From NCBI GenBank assembly GCA_946885845.1, contig CAMPHJ010000002.1:1-64000 (forward strand): a stretch of 64,000 nt of DNA. Reading direction: 5' to 3'. This stretch comes from an uncultured Sphingobium sp. Its GTDB lineage: Bacteria; Pseudomonadota; Alphaproteobacteria; Sphingomonadales; Sphingomonadaceae. Positions within the stretch are counted from its first letter, which is position 1. Every line of letters starts with the position of its first letter. This document shows positions 28,401-36,670 of this stretch, piece by piece. Made by a program: the position numbers and the translations under genes. The notes under the pieces are model-generated. The model ran no database searches. It was given only the letters and a program-made list of their open reading frames with translations, and was not told the DNA's origin.

Positions 28401-29720
28401 ATGGAAGAACGGCTTTACAACCGCCGCGCGCTGTTCTGGATCTGCGTGCTTGCGCTGTTCGTCGCGGCAATGTCGAATTCCATCCGCGCGGGCGCCGCCG
28501 GTGCGCTGAAGACGGCGCTGCTCGATCCCATCGATGCCCACCATTCGGGCGAGATGATCGGCACTGTGCTCGGCAGTTCCTTTCTCGGCTTCGCGCTGAG
28601 CCTGCTGGTCGTGAGCCCGCTGCTTGATCGGATCGGGGCCAAGCGGATGATCTTGTTCGCGTCCGCCTGCTTCATCGTCGGACCCCTGCTGGTGCTCGCA
28701 TCGCCGTTCTTCGGCGGCTCCCTGTACCTCATGCTGAACCTGGCCATGGTGATCTGGGGCTTTGGATGGGGCGCGAGCGAGGCGACTATCAACCCCGTCA
28801 CTGCGACACTCTTCTCAGACGACAAGACCGGGAAGCTGAATCACCTACATGCATGGTGGCCTGCCGGTATCGTTCTTGGCGGACTTCTGAGCGTGCTGTT
28901 CTTCCAGATGCTCGACCTGCCGTGGCAGGCTCTGATCGCCTTGCCGATCGTGCCGGGTGCGGTGTTGGGTCTTTGGGCCGCACGGCACCACTTCCCGCAG
29001 ACCGAGAGCACCGCTCAGGGAGTCAGGTTCGGCGAGATGTTGGCCGAACCGTTCCGCCGGCCCACATTCTGGGTCTTCTTCGCGATCATGTTCCTGACCG
29101 CCTCGGCGGAACTGGCGCCGGGGGCGTGGGTGGACGTGGCGCTGACGCAGACGGTGAAGATGCCCGGCATCCTGGTGCTGGTGTACGTTTCGGCGATCAT
29201 GTTCGTCATGCGCCACTTCGCCGGCCCACTTGACCGGATTTTCTCCGACATGGGTCTCCTGCTCATCTCAACGGTTCCCGCCGCGCTTGGCCTCTATCTG
29301 CTCAGCACTGCCGATTCGCCGTTCACGGCCGTCCTTGCGGCAACGCTGTGGGCGATCGGCGTCTGCTTCATGTGGCCGACGATGATGGCGGCGGTATCTC
29401 GTCGTTACTTCCGCAGTGGACCATGGGGAATCGGACTGATCGGGTTTGCGGGTGCGATGGCGATCTACTTCGTCCTCCCCAGGCTCGGGGTGATCTACGA
29501 CGACGCGAAACTCGCCAAGGCTGGCGGCGCTGACGCTTTCGCCGCCCTCCAGCCCGGCTCGGCGGAATATGGGCAAGTCATGGCCTACGCGGCGGAAACC
29601 TCGTTCAAGGCGATCGCCGTCATCCCAGTGGTCCTGTTTTTCATATTCGCCGTGGTCTGGATGCTGGAGCGCCGCAAGCGCGCCAGCGCGGTCACGCCAG
29701 CACAGGTGCCGTCCGTATGA
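28401..29720 (+). CDS. MFS transporter, probable sugar uptake
   Basis: 439 residues with 12 hydrophobic segments. The loop DRIGAKRMILF between helices 2 and 3 is an MFS motif A variant, and WGASEATINPVTATLF in helix 5 is like that of fucose/glucose-type MFS permeases. The ATG at 28401 is served by AGGGGG; an ATG six bases earlier overlaps the previous stop. Lying between two sugar isomerase genes, it most likely imports the sugar (or the oxidised sugar) that they process. Confidence 0.8.
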   Translation: MEERLYNRRALFWICVLALFVAAMSNSIRAGAAGALKTALLDPIDAHHSGEMIGTVLGSSFLGFALSLLVVSPLLDRIGAKRMILFASACFIVGPLLVLASPFFGGSLYLMLNLAMVIWGFGWGASEATINPVTATLFSDDKTGKLNHLHAWWPAGIVLGGLLSVLFFQMLDLPWQALIALPIVPGAVLGLWAARHHFPQTESTAQGVRFGEMLAEPFRRPTFWVFFAIMFLTASAELAPGAWVDVALTQTVKMPGILVLVYVSAIMFVMRHFAGPLDRIFSDMGLLLISTVPAALGLYLLSTADSPFTAVLAATLWAIGVCFMWPTMMAAVSRRYFRSGPWGIGLIGFAGAMAIYFVLPRLGVIYDDAKLAKAGGADAFAALQPGSAEYGQVMAYAAETSFKAIAVIPVVLFFIFAVVWMLERRKRASAVTPAQVPSV

Positions 29721-30574
29721 AAATCGGGATAAATCTGCTGCTCTGGACCGGGCACGTCACCGATGCGCAGGCTCCGGTGCTGCAAGCGCTCAAGGCAACC
29801 GGATTCGATGGGGTCGAGGTGCCGGTGTTCGACCCTTCGGATCCGGGCCACTACCGGGCCCTTGCGCAGCGCCTCGACGATCTGGGTCTCAAGCGCACGG
29901 CCGTGACGGTGATCCCCGACCCCGCGCATTCGCCGATCGCGGATGATGCAACCGCGCGGCGCGCTGCCAGCGACTACCTGCTCAGGGTTATCGAATGCTG
30001 CAATGAGCTTGGGGCTGAGGTTCTCGCCGGCCCATGGTTCCAGGCGCTTGGCGACTTCACCGGTCAGGGACCGACGGAGCAGGAGCTTGAGCGCTGTGCC
30101 GAGGTCCACCGCCGGGTGGCTCAGCCGGCGCGGGACGCGGGCCTGATCTGCGCTTTGGAGCCGCTAAACCGCTTCGAATGCCACCTTCTCAACACGTGCG
30201 AGCAATCGAGTTCTTATCTGGGGCGGCTGGGCGAAGATGGCTTCGGCATTCTCTACGACACATTCCATGCGAACATTGAAGAGAAAGACCCGGTCGCTGT
30301 GCTGCTTCGGGCTTACGATCGCGGCGACGTCAACCACGTCCACATCAGCGAGAACGATCGCGGCACGCCGGGCAGGGGCCATGCGGCCATAGCCGAGACG
30401 ATCGCTGCGCTGAAAGGTAGGGGCTATGAGGGCTGGCTGACGATCGAGGCCTTTGGGAAGGCACTGCCGGAACTGGCTGCCGCAACGCGCGTCTGGCGCG
30501 ATTTCTTTGCTGATCCGCAGGACGTCTACGAAAACGGCTATCGCTATATCCGGCAATGCTGGGACCGAGCTTGA
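29717..30574 (+). CDS. ketose 3-epimerase / hydroxypyruvate-isomerase-like TIM barrel
   Basis: 285 residues. The opening MKIGINLLLWTGHVTDAQAP and the metal ligands ALEPLNRFECHLLNT (Glu), LYDTFHANIEE (Asp), NHVHISENDRGTPGRGH (His/Glu) and LTIEAFGKALPE (Glu) match the D-tagatose/D-psicose 3-epimerase group more closely than the first barrel protein of this operon. These Mn2+ enzymes invert C3 of ketoses. The start overlaps the MFS stop (ATGA), showing coupled translation. Confidence 0.83.
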   Translation: MKIGINLLLWTGHVTDAQAPVLQALKATGFDGVEVPVFDPSDPGHYRALAQRLDDLGLKRTAVTVIPDPAHSPIADDATARRAASDYLLRVIECCNELGAEVLAGPWFQALGDFTGQGPTEQELERCAEVHRRVAQPARDAGLICALEPLNRFECHLLNTCEQSSSYLGRLGEDGFGILYDTFHANIEEKDPVAVLLRAYDRGDVNHVHISENDRGTPGRGHAAIAETIAALKGRGYEGWLTIEAFGKALPELAAATRVWRDFFADPQDVYENGYRYIRQCWDRA

Positions 30575-30588
30575 AGGAATTTGCTCCA

Positions 30589-31323
30589 ATGAACACAGAC
30601 ACGTTCGCTCTCGACCGCCGGGCTCTGCTCGGCCGAGCCTTGCTCCTGCTCGGCGTCACGGCGGTCCCGATCGAAGGGCTTCTCGCCGCCCAAGGCAAGC
30701 CCGCCAAGCCTTTCTTGTCGGCACCGCGTCTCGCCTTGCTCAGCGCGGTGGCCGATACCATCATTCCTCGCACCGATACGCCGGGGGCGAGTGAGGTCGG
30801 TGTACCCAAGCTGCTCGACGGCATGCTCCGCGACTGGGCTGGTCCGAGCCAGCGCGATGCGCTGATCGGGGCTCTCGACAAGATCGATACCCTGGCGCGC
30901 CAGCAACATGGCAAAAGCTTCGCCGCGCTCGATCCGCAAACCCGTGAAACATTCTTGATTGCGCATGACATTGCCGCGCTCAAGCCCATCAAGCGCCCTG
31001 CAGAATCTGTCCTTTCCTCTCCGCCAGCGACGGTGGTGGATCCCAACTATGGTCGTCCCAAGCAGGCGCCGGCGCAGACCCCGGTGCAGGATTCCGTTCC
31101 CGGCAAGGCCGAAAAGACCGGTGAGAGCGCGGCCGTGATCGCGGCTGCCGCGGTTGCCGATCCTGGCTACCAGAAGCTCAAAGAACTGATCGTGACCCTG
31201 TACTACTATTCCGAGTCCGCCCTCACCCAGGAGCTGGCTTACGAACACAACCCAGGCACTTGGCAGCCTTCGGTTCCTGTAACGCCCAAAACGCGCGCCA
31301 CCGGCGGCGTTGGCCAGTTCTAA
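30589..31323 (+). CDS. small (gluconate 2-dehydrogenase subunit 3-like) subunit of a GMC dehydrogenase
   Basis: 244 residues. The N-terminus FALDRRALLGRALLLLGVTA is a twin-arginine signal, so the folded complex is exported by Tat with its FAD partner. The body has SAPRLALLSAVADTIIPRTDTPGA, the family core, and YYYSESALTQELAYEHNPGTWQP at the end. In gluconate-, fructose- and glucoside-3-dehydrogenases this subunit carries the large subunit to the periplasm. Start ATG at 30589 with AAGGA; it is followed by the GMC gene after 15 bases. Confidence 0.85.
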   Translation: MNTDTFALDRRALLGRALLLLGVTAVPIEGLLAAQGKPAKPFLSAPRLALLSAVADTIIPRTDTPGASEVGVPKLLDGMLRDWAGPSQRDALIGALDKIDTLARQQHGKSFAALDPQTRETFLIAHDIAALKPIKRPAESVLSSPPATVVDPNYGRPKQAPAQTPVQDSVPGKAEKTGESAAVIAAAAVADPGYQKLKELIVTLYYYSESALTQELAYEHNPGTWQPSVPVTPKTRATGGVGQF

Positions 31324-31338
31324 TTCGGAGAGCGCAAG

Positions 31339-33027
31339 ATGTTTGATGCAATCGTCATCGGCTCGGGAATGAGCGGCGGAATTGCCGCCAAAGAACTGTG
31401 CGAGCGCGGGCTGAAGACCCTGGTACTTGAGCGCGGTCGCAAGCTGGAGCACGGCGCGTCCTACACGGACTGGATGCAGCCGTGGGATATCGGCAACGCC
31501 AATCTCGTGCCCGAAGAAGAATTGGAGCGCGACTATCCCATCCAGGGGACATGTTATGCGATGAGCGCTGCGACCAAGCAGTATTGGGTTAAGGACAGCG
31601 AACACCCCTACAGCACGCCCGAGGGGAAGCCGTTCAGCTGGATCCGCGGTTATCATCTTGGCGGCCGATCGATCATGTGGGGCCGTCAGAGCTACCGTCT
31701 GAGCGAGATGGACTTTGCGGCCAACGCGAAGGACGGCCATGGTTCGGATTGGCCGATCCGCTATAGCGATATCGCGCCGTGGTACGATCATATCGAGAAG
31801 TTCATCGGCGTTGCCGGATCGAACGAGGGCTTGGCTCAGCTTCCGGATGGTCAGTTCCTCCCCGAGTTCGCGCTCAACGATGCTGAGTTAGAGTTCAAGA
31901 AGGCAGTTGAGGGTAAATTCCCGGGCCGCAAGGTCATTTCGGGCCGCGTTGCCAACCTCTCGCAAGCTCAGCCCCATCATGAGGAACTGGGGCGGACGAG
32001 TTGCCAGAACCGCTCCATCTGCGAGCGTGGCTGCAGCTACGGCGCCTATTTCTCCAGCTTGAGCGCTTCGTTGCCGGCGGCCGAAAAGACAGGCAACCTG
32101 ACGATTGTGACGGACGCCATCGTCCACAGCATCATCCATGATCCGAAGACCGGGCGGGTCAGCGGCGTCCGCGTCATCGACAGCAACACGCGCCAGGGCC
32201 GAACCTATGAGGCCAAGATGGTCTTCGGCTGTGCGTCGGCGATCGCGACTGCCCAGATCCTGCTCAATTCGAAGAGTGAGGCCAACCCGCGTGGGCTGGC
32301 GAACTCGTCCGACCAGGTGGGCCGCAATCTCATGGATCACCTGTACGGCCTGACGACAGCCGGATTAATGGCCCGGGGCCCAAGCACCACCTATCACGGC
32401 CGCCGGCCGACCGGATTGTATATTCCACGGTACCGAAACGTGACCGAGGGCGGACAGGATTTCGTTCGCGGCTTTGGCTATCAGGGCGGCGTCTCGCGCA
32501 TGGGCTGGCGTTCAATGGCTCTGGCCTTCCCGGGGATCGGCGCGAAGCTCAAAGAGCGCACCCGTCGGCTCGGGCCTTGGGTGATGTATATCGCCGGCTT
32601 TGGCGAGATGCTGCCTCATCCAGATAATCGCGTAACCTTGCATCCGACCCGGACTGACAAGTGGGGCATTCCCATCGTCCACATCGATTGCGAGCTGCGC
32701 GAGAATGAGCGCAAGATGGCCAAGCAGATCCAGGCGGACGCCAGCGCCATGATCAAGGCCGCGGGAGGAAATGTGGTTGCCACCATGGACGAACCCGGTG
32801 TACCGGGCCTGGGCATCCACGAGATGGGCACTGCGTGCATGGGCAAGGACCCGAAGACGTCGGTCCTCAACCGCTACAACCAGGCGCACGATGTGCCCAA
32901 CCTGTTCATCACGGACGGTTCAGCGATGGCATCCAGCGGCTGCCAGAACCCTTCCCTGACCTACATGGCGCTCTCGGCGCGCGCGGCTGACCATGCCGTG
33001 CAGTTTCTCAAGGAAGGCAAGCTCTAG
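31339..33027 (+). CDS. GMC-family FAD sugar dehydrogenase, large subunit
   Basis: 562 residues. FAD-binding MFDAIVIGSGMSGGIAAKEL at the N-terminus, YHLGGRSIMWGRQSYR, an Fe-S-like Cys cluster region TSCQNRSICERGCSYGAYFS, and the active-site end GIHEMGTACMGKDPKTS plus SGCQNPSLTYMALSARAADH with the catalytic His and Asn. It has no signal of its own; it rides on the Tat subunit encoded upstream. Such pairs oxidise sugars at C3, C2 or C5 in the periplasm; glucoside 3-dehydrogenase is a plausible activity given the 3-epimerase neighbours. No cytochrome c subunit is encoded next to it. Confidence 0.85.
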   Translation: MFDAIVIGSGMSGGIAAKELCERGLKTLVLERGRKLEHGASYTDWMQPWDIGNANLVPEEELERDYPIQGTCYAMSAATKQYWVKDSEHPYSTPEGKPFSWIRGYHLGGRSIMWGRQSYRLSEMDFAANAKDGHGSDWPIRYSDIAPWYDHIEKFIGVAGSNEGLAQLPDGQFLPEFALNDAELEFKKAVEGKFPGRKVISGRVANLSQAQPHHEELGRTSCQNRSICERGCSYGAYFSSLSASLPAAEKTGNLTIVTDAIVHSIIHDPKTGRVSGVRVIDSNTRQGRTYEAKMVFGCASAIATAQILLNSKSEANPRGLANSSDQVGRNLMDHLYGLTTAGLMARGPSTTYHGRRPTGLYIPRYRNVTEGGQDFVRGFGYQGGVSRMGWRSMALAFPGIGAKLKERTRRLGPWVMYIAGFGEMLPHPDNRVTLHPTRTDKWGIPIVHIDCELRENERKMAKQIQADASAMIKAAGGNVVATMDEPGVPGLGIHEMGTACMGKDPKTSVLNRYNQAHDVPNLFITDGSAMASSGCQNPSLTYMALSARAADHAVQFLKEGKL

Positions 33028-33061
33028 GCTGGCCGCAGGGATTAATCAGAAAGACAGCGCA

Positions 33062-34183
33062 ATGAAAATGACTTCGAAACTCCTCGCCGCGACGCTTGGC
33101 CTGTTAGCGGCGCCGGTCGCCGCTCAGACTCCGAAGCCGGTGACCGACTGCCCGATGAGGGATATGCCCTTCTCGGCGGCTTCGCCGATGATCGACATAC
33201 TGCTCAGCGAGCAGGCGAAAGCCGTGGTGAATGCCGTCGTGCCGGGGCGTATCTCCCAACTGCCCGCAGATTTCATGGGCACCCGTACGCCAACGTTCGC
33301 GGCGATCATGGACCTGAACGCGACCGCCAGTCTCATTCGCTTCAAGCCCGAGCAGGTGGCCGAGATCGACCGGCGGCTGCGCCTGGTGCCCGTAACTGCC
33401 GCCGACAAGGTTGCGCGCTGCGCCCGCTACGACAATGAACGCCCGGCGCTGCCCTTTGCCAAGGGCAAGAAGAACATCCTTGTGTTCGACAAGGTCAACG
33501 GCTTCTATCACAAGGAAGCGATCCCGGCCGCGCGCAAGGCGCTGCAGGACATGGCCGATCGCAAGGGATGGTCGGTCGCCTTCACCGATAAGGGCGGGTC
33601 CATTAATCCCGCTACGCTGCGCAAGTTCGACGCCATCGTTTGGAGCAACGTAAGCGGCGACGTGCTCACTTTGTCTCAACGCCGTGCGCTCGAGCAGTAC
33701 GTCAATGGCGGCGGCGGGTTCGTGGCACTGCACGGCTCGGGGGGCGACAGCACCTATTTCTGGAAGTGGTACGCTGACGAACTGATCGGTGCCTATTTCA
33801 CCGGGCACCCCGCGACCCCGCAGTTCCAGGATGCGCGACTGGTTGTCGCCGATCCGCGCCACCCCGCGGCTGCCGGGCTGCCCGCAGAGTGGAATATGAA
33901 CGATGAATGGTATTCCTTCCGGGACAGCCCACGCAAGATCGGCGCCAACATCGTTCTGACCATCGACGAGTCCACCTACAAGCCCGAAGGGATCGCCAAG
34001 GCAGACCTGCGCATGGGCGAGGACCACCCCCTGGCCTGGTCGAAATGCGTCGGCCGCGGCCGCGCGTTCTATTCGTCCGTGGGGCACCGTGCGGAGTCCT
34101 ACACTCAACCTCAGCACATGCAGATGCTGGATTCGGCGATCTCCTGGGCCGCCAACCGCAAGGCGGTGTGTCAACGTCCTTAG
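33062..34183 (+). CDS. exported ThuA-like (trehalose-utilisation) domain protein
   Basis: 373 residues. Signal peptide MKMTSKLLAATLGLLAAPVAA, a ~115-residue N-terminal part including MRDMPFSAASPMIDILLSEQ, then the ThuA domain: ILVFDKVNGFYHKEAIPAAR, KFDAIVWSNVSGD, YVNGGGGFVALHGSGG, LRMGEDHPLAWSKCVGRGRA and SSVGHRAESY. ThuA is a glutamine-amidotransferase-like fold of uncertain chemistry found with sugar oxidation genes. It follows the GMC gene by 34 bases, last intact gene of the operon. Confidence 0.82.
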   Translation: MKMTSKLLAATLGLLAAPVAAQTPKPVTDCPMRDMPFSAASPMIDILLSEQAKAVVNAVVPGRISQLPADFMGTRTPTFAAIMDLNATASLIRFKPEQVAEIDRRLRLVPVTAADKVARCARYDNERPALPFAKGKKNILVFDKVNGFYHKEAIPAARKALQDMADRKGWSVAFTDKGGSINPATLRKFDAIVWSNVSGDVLTLSQRRALEQYVNGGGGFVALHGSGGDSTYFWKWYADELIGAYFTGHPATPQFQDARLVVADPRHPAAAGLPAEWNMNDEWYSFRDSPRKIGANIVLTIDESTYKPEGIAKADLRMGEDHPLAWSKCVGRGRAFYSSVGHRAESYTQPQHMQMLDSAISWAANRKAVCQRP

Positions 34184-34235
34184 TGACCACGCAGCTCGCG
34201 GGACGACGCGGGGCTTGAGGCGTGGGCCCGACCCT

Positions 34236-34470
34236 ATTTCGCTCTACGTTCTGGCCCTGCTGGATGAGCGCAGCTACAAACCGCGGACAAAGATGCTCGC
34301 CTTGGGCAGCGGACGCGACATGCGAATGGGAGCCGATCACCCGGTTGTATGGCAGCATCGTGTTGGCAAAGGACGCGCCTTGTACTCGGCGCTCGGTCAT
34401 CCAGCATAGGCCTATTCCGAGCCAGCTCACTTGACCATGATCGCCTGGGCAGCGGGCCGAGAGCGAGACA
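34236..34470 (+). pseudogene. C-terminal remnant of a second ThuA-domain gene
   Basis: The frame reads VLALLDERSYKPRTKMLALG, DMRMGADHPVVWQHRVGKGR and ALYSALGHPA, then a TAG where a sense codon is expected, then AYSEPAHLTMIAWAAG. This repeats the last 80 residues of the intact ThuA domain just upstream but with divergent wording, so it is a paralogous scrap and not a direct duplication. Confidence 0.65.
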
Positions 34471-34535
34471 CGTGCGGGCATCCAAGACAAGCTTGTGGCG
34501 CGGGATATCTTGTCGAGCTTCCCGAGCTCTCCGTA

Positions 34536-35177
34536 CTACCAGGCGCTTCTCGCAGCAAGGAACAGCTCTGCGCAGCGACACGCGCCAGCCTCGATCTGTT
34601 CGTCCGTCAGCGGGGCCGCCAGTCCCTCCTGAATGATCCACCCGGTGACGGCGCTTACGAAGTGTGCGGCGGCACCCTTAGGGTCGCGGGCGAGCTGTCC
34701 ATCACGTGCAGTTTCTGCTTCGATGTCGCGACAGATGAAATCGACGATGTACAGGTGGCCGGCCTCATACATGATTTTGGCTAGATCAGGGAATCGCTCT
34801 GCGTTGGCGAAGATCAGACGCTGAAAGCCTTTCACGTCAGCCAGGTTCGAGGTTCGTGCGATCGTCGTTGCATGATGGCGCAGCCTGGCTCCAAGCTCGC
34901 GCGGCATCAGGTGATCATATTCGCCAGCAATCTGGGACCACCGCGATATTCGATCGCGGATGACCGCATTGAGCAGTGCCTCTTTTGAGGGGAAGCGATC
35001 GTAAAGCGTGGTCTTCGACACGGCGGCTGCTCTAGCGATCTTCTCCATTGAAATAACATCGAAGCCTTCGAGCAGGAACAGATCCCCCGCTGTCGAGAGA
35101 ATTTCACGTTCGATCGCGGCCATTCGCGCAAGGCTTGGCCGCCCGCGCCGGGTTGTGTGGGATTTCACGTTTATCAT
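34536..35177 (-). CDS. TetR-family transcriptional regulator
   Basis: 213 residues. N-terminal helix-turn-helix AIEREILSTAGDLFLLEGFD, VISMEKIARAAAVSKTTLYD, RFPSKEALLNAVI, then an all-helical ligand domain with FQRLIFANAERFPDLAKIMYEAG, as in AcrR C-terminal type 14. Opposite in direction to the sugar operon, of which it may be the regulator; no operator could be identified. The start ATG is preceded by TGAGAC, a weak ribosome site. Confidence 0.85.
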   Translation of the reverse strand: MINVKSHTTRRGRPSLARMAAIEREILSTAGDLFLLEGFDVISMEKIARAAAVSKTTLYDRFPSKEALLNAVIRDRISRWSQIAGEYDHLMPRELGARLRHHATTIARTSNLADVKGFQRLIFANAERFPDLAKIMYEAGHLYIVDFICRDIEAETARDGQLARDPKGAAAHFVSAVTGWIIQEGLAAPLTDEQIEAGACRCAELFLAARSAW

Positions 35178-36043
35178 GTCTCACCCTTCGCGAATTGTTT
35201 GGAGGACGACAAGATCCTAGTGATTGAGCTGCGGAGTGCTACCTCATGGCTACCGCCGCGGTGCGCGCTATCTGGATTGCCGGCAACGAGCAGAAGGCGC
35301 CAGCCGCTTCGGGCTGTCTTCGGTACGCACTGCGGAACTTTTGTTGCGCATGGCTGGAAGATGCCGCGCCCCTCGGTACACAACGATGATGAGCGGTCGA
35401 TGAGATCGAGACGACGGCGTGGGGAGTTGCCCACACAGGGAGCGCGCCGACACAGATTACCACAGTCCTCATGCGCTGGAACATTCCCACGTTGAGGATT
35501 TGGCAGCACTTCTCCCGCTTTATCGTGACAAGGCGGCTGCCGCCTCCGATGCTGTGAATCGCGCGCATGCGAGTTACGTCCGCTTTCAGGTCAGTCGAAT
35601 AACCGTGAGAACAACCGAGGTTGGGCGCATTGCTGCCCGGCAGCGGTCGAACTCGCGAATGACCGATTTCGGCATGGGCGGCCCTTCCGGCAGCCGACGC
35701 CGCGCGAATGGCAGCTATCTCCACCACCCGGCTCTGAACCGGCCATTCCGCTGTCGGCCCTAATCAGACGTCCACCAGCCATTTTTTGCTCCCCGGGGAC
35801 AGACCGTCAGCTATTCCGGCGGCTGTCGACCAGACCCGGTCAGTCGGCCCGGCCAATTGGAACGTCTGCTCCTGACAAAAGCTGCCGAAGCGCCAATTCC
35901 GGTCATTGATCGGTCAGAACGCTAACCCTGCAAGCTGCCGTCGCGGGAGTTCGGCGACTATGGCCCTAGGCAGGAGTTGGGACGATCAGGAAGGAACTGC
36001 TGCTTGATTGAGGAAGAGCCCGTGACAGGGTGCAAGCTCTTAA
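35178..36043. other. long stretch without a recognisable gene
   Basis: About 866 bases. A minus-strand open frame 35239-35727 has no family, a skewed composition and no ribosome site, and is not called. The part from 35570 to 35990 contains short repeated-looking strings (CGTCCGCTTTCAGGTCAG, GACCCGGTCAGTCGG, TGGAACGTCTGC) of the kind found in decayed sphingomonad intergenic DNA. Confidence 0.35.
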
Positions 36044-36223
36044 TCACCGCTTAACTTCCCCGTTTGGGTTCTGTTTCGTGATCCTGTTCACCTTGATCAT
36101 GATCTCCCGCGCTAGATCGCCGGAGATGCCGCGCTTGCGAGCAAAATAGGCACTCCCAAAATTCGCTAGAACGAATTTGTCGTCCGCCCTCGTCTTTCTC
36201 TGGACCTTCAATACGATCTCCAT
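36044..36223 (-). CDS. small hypothetical protein
   Basis: 59 residues: MEIVLKVQRKTRADDKFVLA, NFGSAYFARKRGISGDLARE and IMIKVNRITKQ. Basic, probably helical. The region is AT-richer than its surroundings. The frame is open a little further upstream (LFGDDF), so the N-terminus may lie earlier or be truncated. No family recognised and no strong ribosome site. Confidence 0.35.
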   Translation of the reverse strand: MEIVLKVQRKTRADDKFVLANFGSAYFARKRGISGDLAREIMIKVNRITKQNPNGEVKR

Positions 36224-36443
36224 AAAGTCGTCCCCGAACAGCCTTATGTGCGCATCCCGTCGCTATGTTGTGTCTGGCCAGGAGGCAGATCCCATGCCGT
36301 GGGTGGCAGAACTGGCGGCGGCGTTCGAAACGGCCGACAAGGCGCCGCTAACAGAGAAAGGAATTTCCTCTCATTCCGTCCGGGTATCACTTGACTTTAA
36401 TCGGGTCTGCGTCTTGGGGGCCCGGCGGACATCTTTCCTGCCG

Positions 36444-36670
36444 TCAAGCCTCTGACAACAGCCGCACTCGGGTCGCGGCGGAGTCGGATGATGCGCGCCA
36501 GTCGCCGCGCGATGAGAGGGCGCCGACTGCTGACACCCTGGGGCCGTTGGCAAGGCTGAGCGCTTGAACTGGCTGGTGGTGAAAAAGCGCAACAGGAAGT
36601 TTTCGAGCCAGTGGCGGATCGTCGGCAGGTCACAGGCCAGCTTACGCGGCTTTCCGTGCTCTGCACCGCG
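36444..36670 (-). pseudogene. nadE: C-terminal remnant of glutamine-dependent NAD+ synthetase
   Basis: The minus strand reads RKLACDLPTIRHWLENFLLR and FFTTSQFKRSALPTAP, then after a frameshift near 36535 VSAVGALSSRGDWRASSDSAAT and a stop. The FxxxQFKRSAxPNxPKV plus SPRGDWRAPSD string is the C-terminus of NadE. The 5' side runs into the 3' end of the methyltransferase/esterase gene, so a deletion joined the two. Confidence 0.65.

Noticed and set aside
35239..35727. 162-codon minus-strand frame
   Set aside because: No ribosome site, no family, uneven composition typical of a chance frame in GC-rich DNA.
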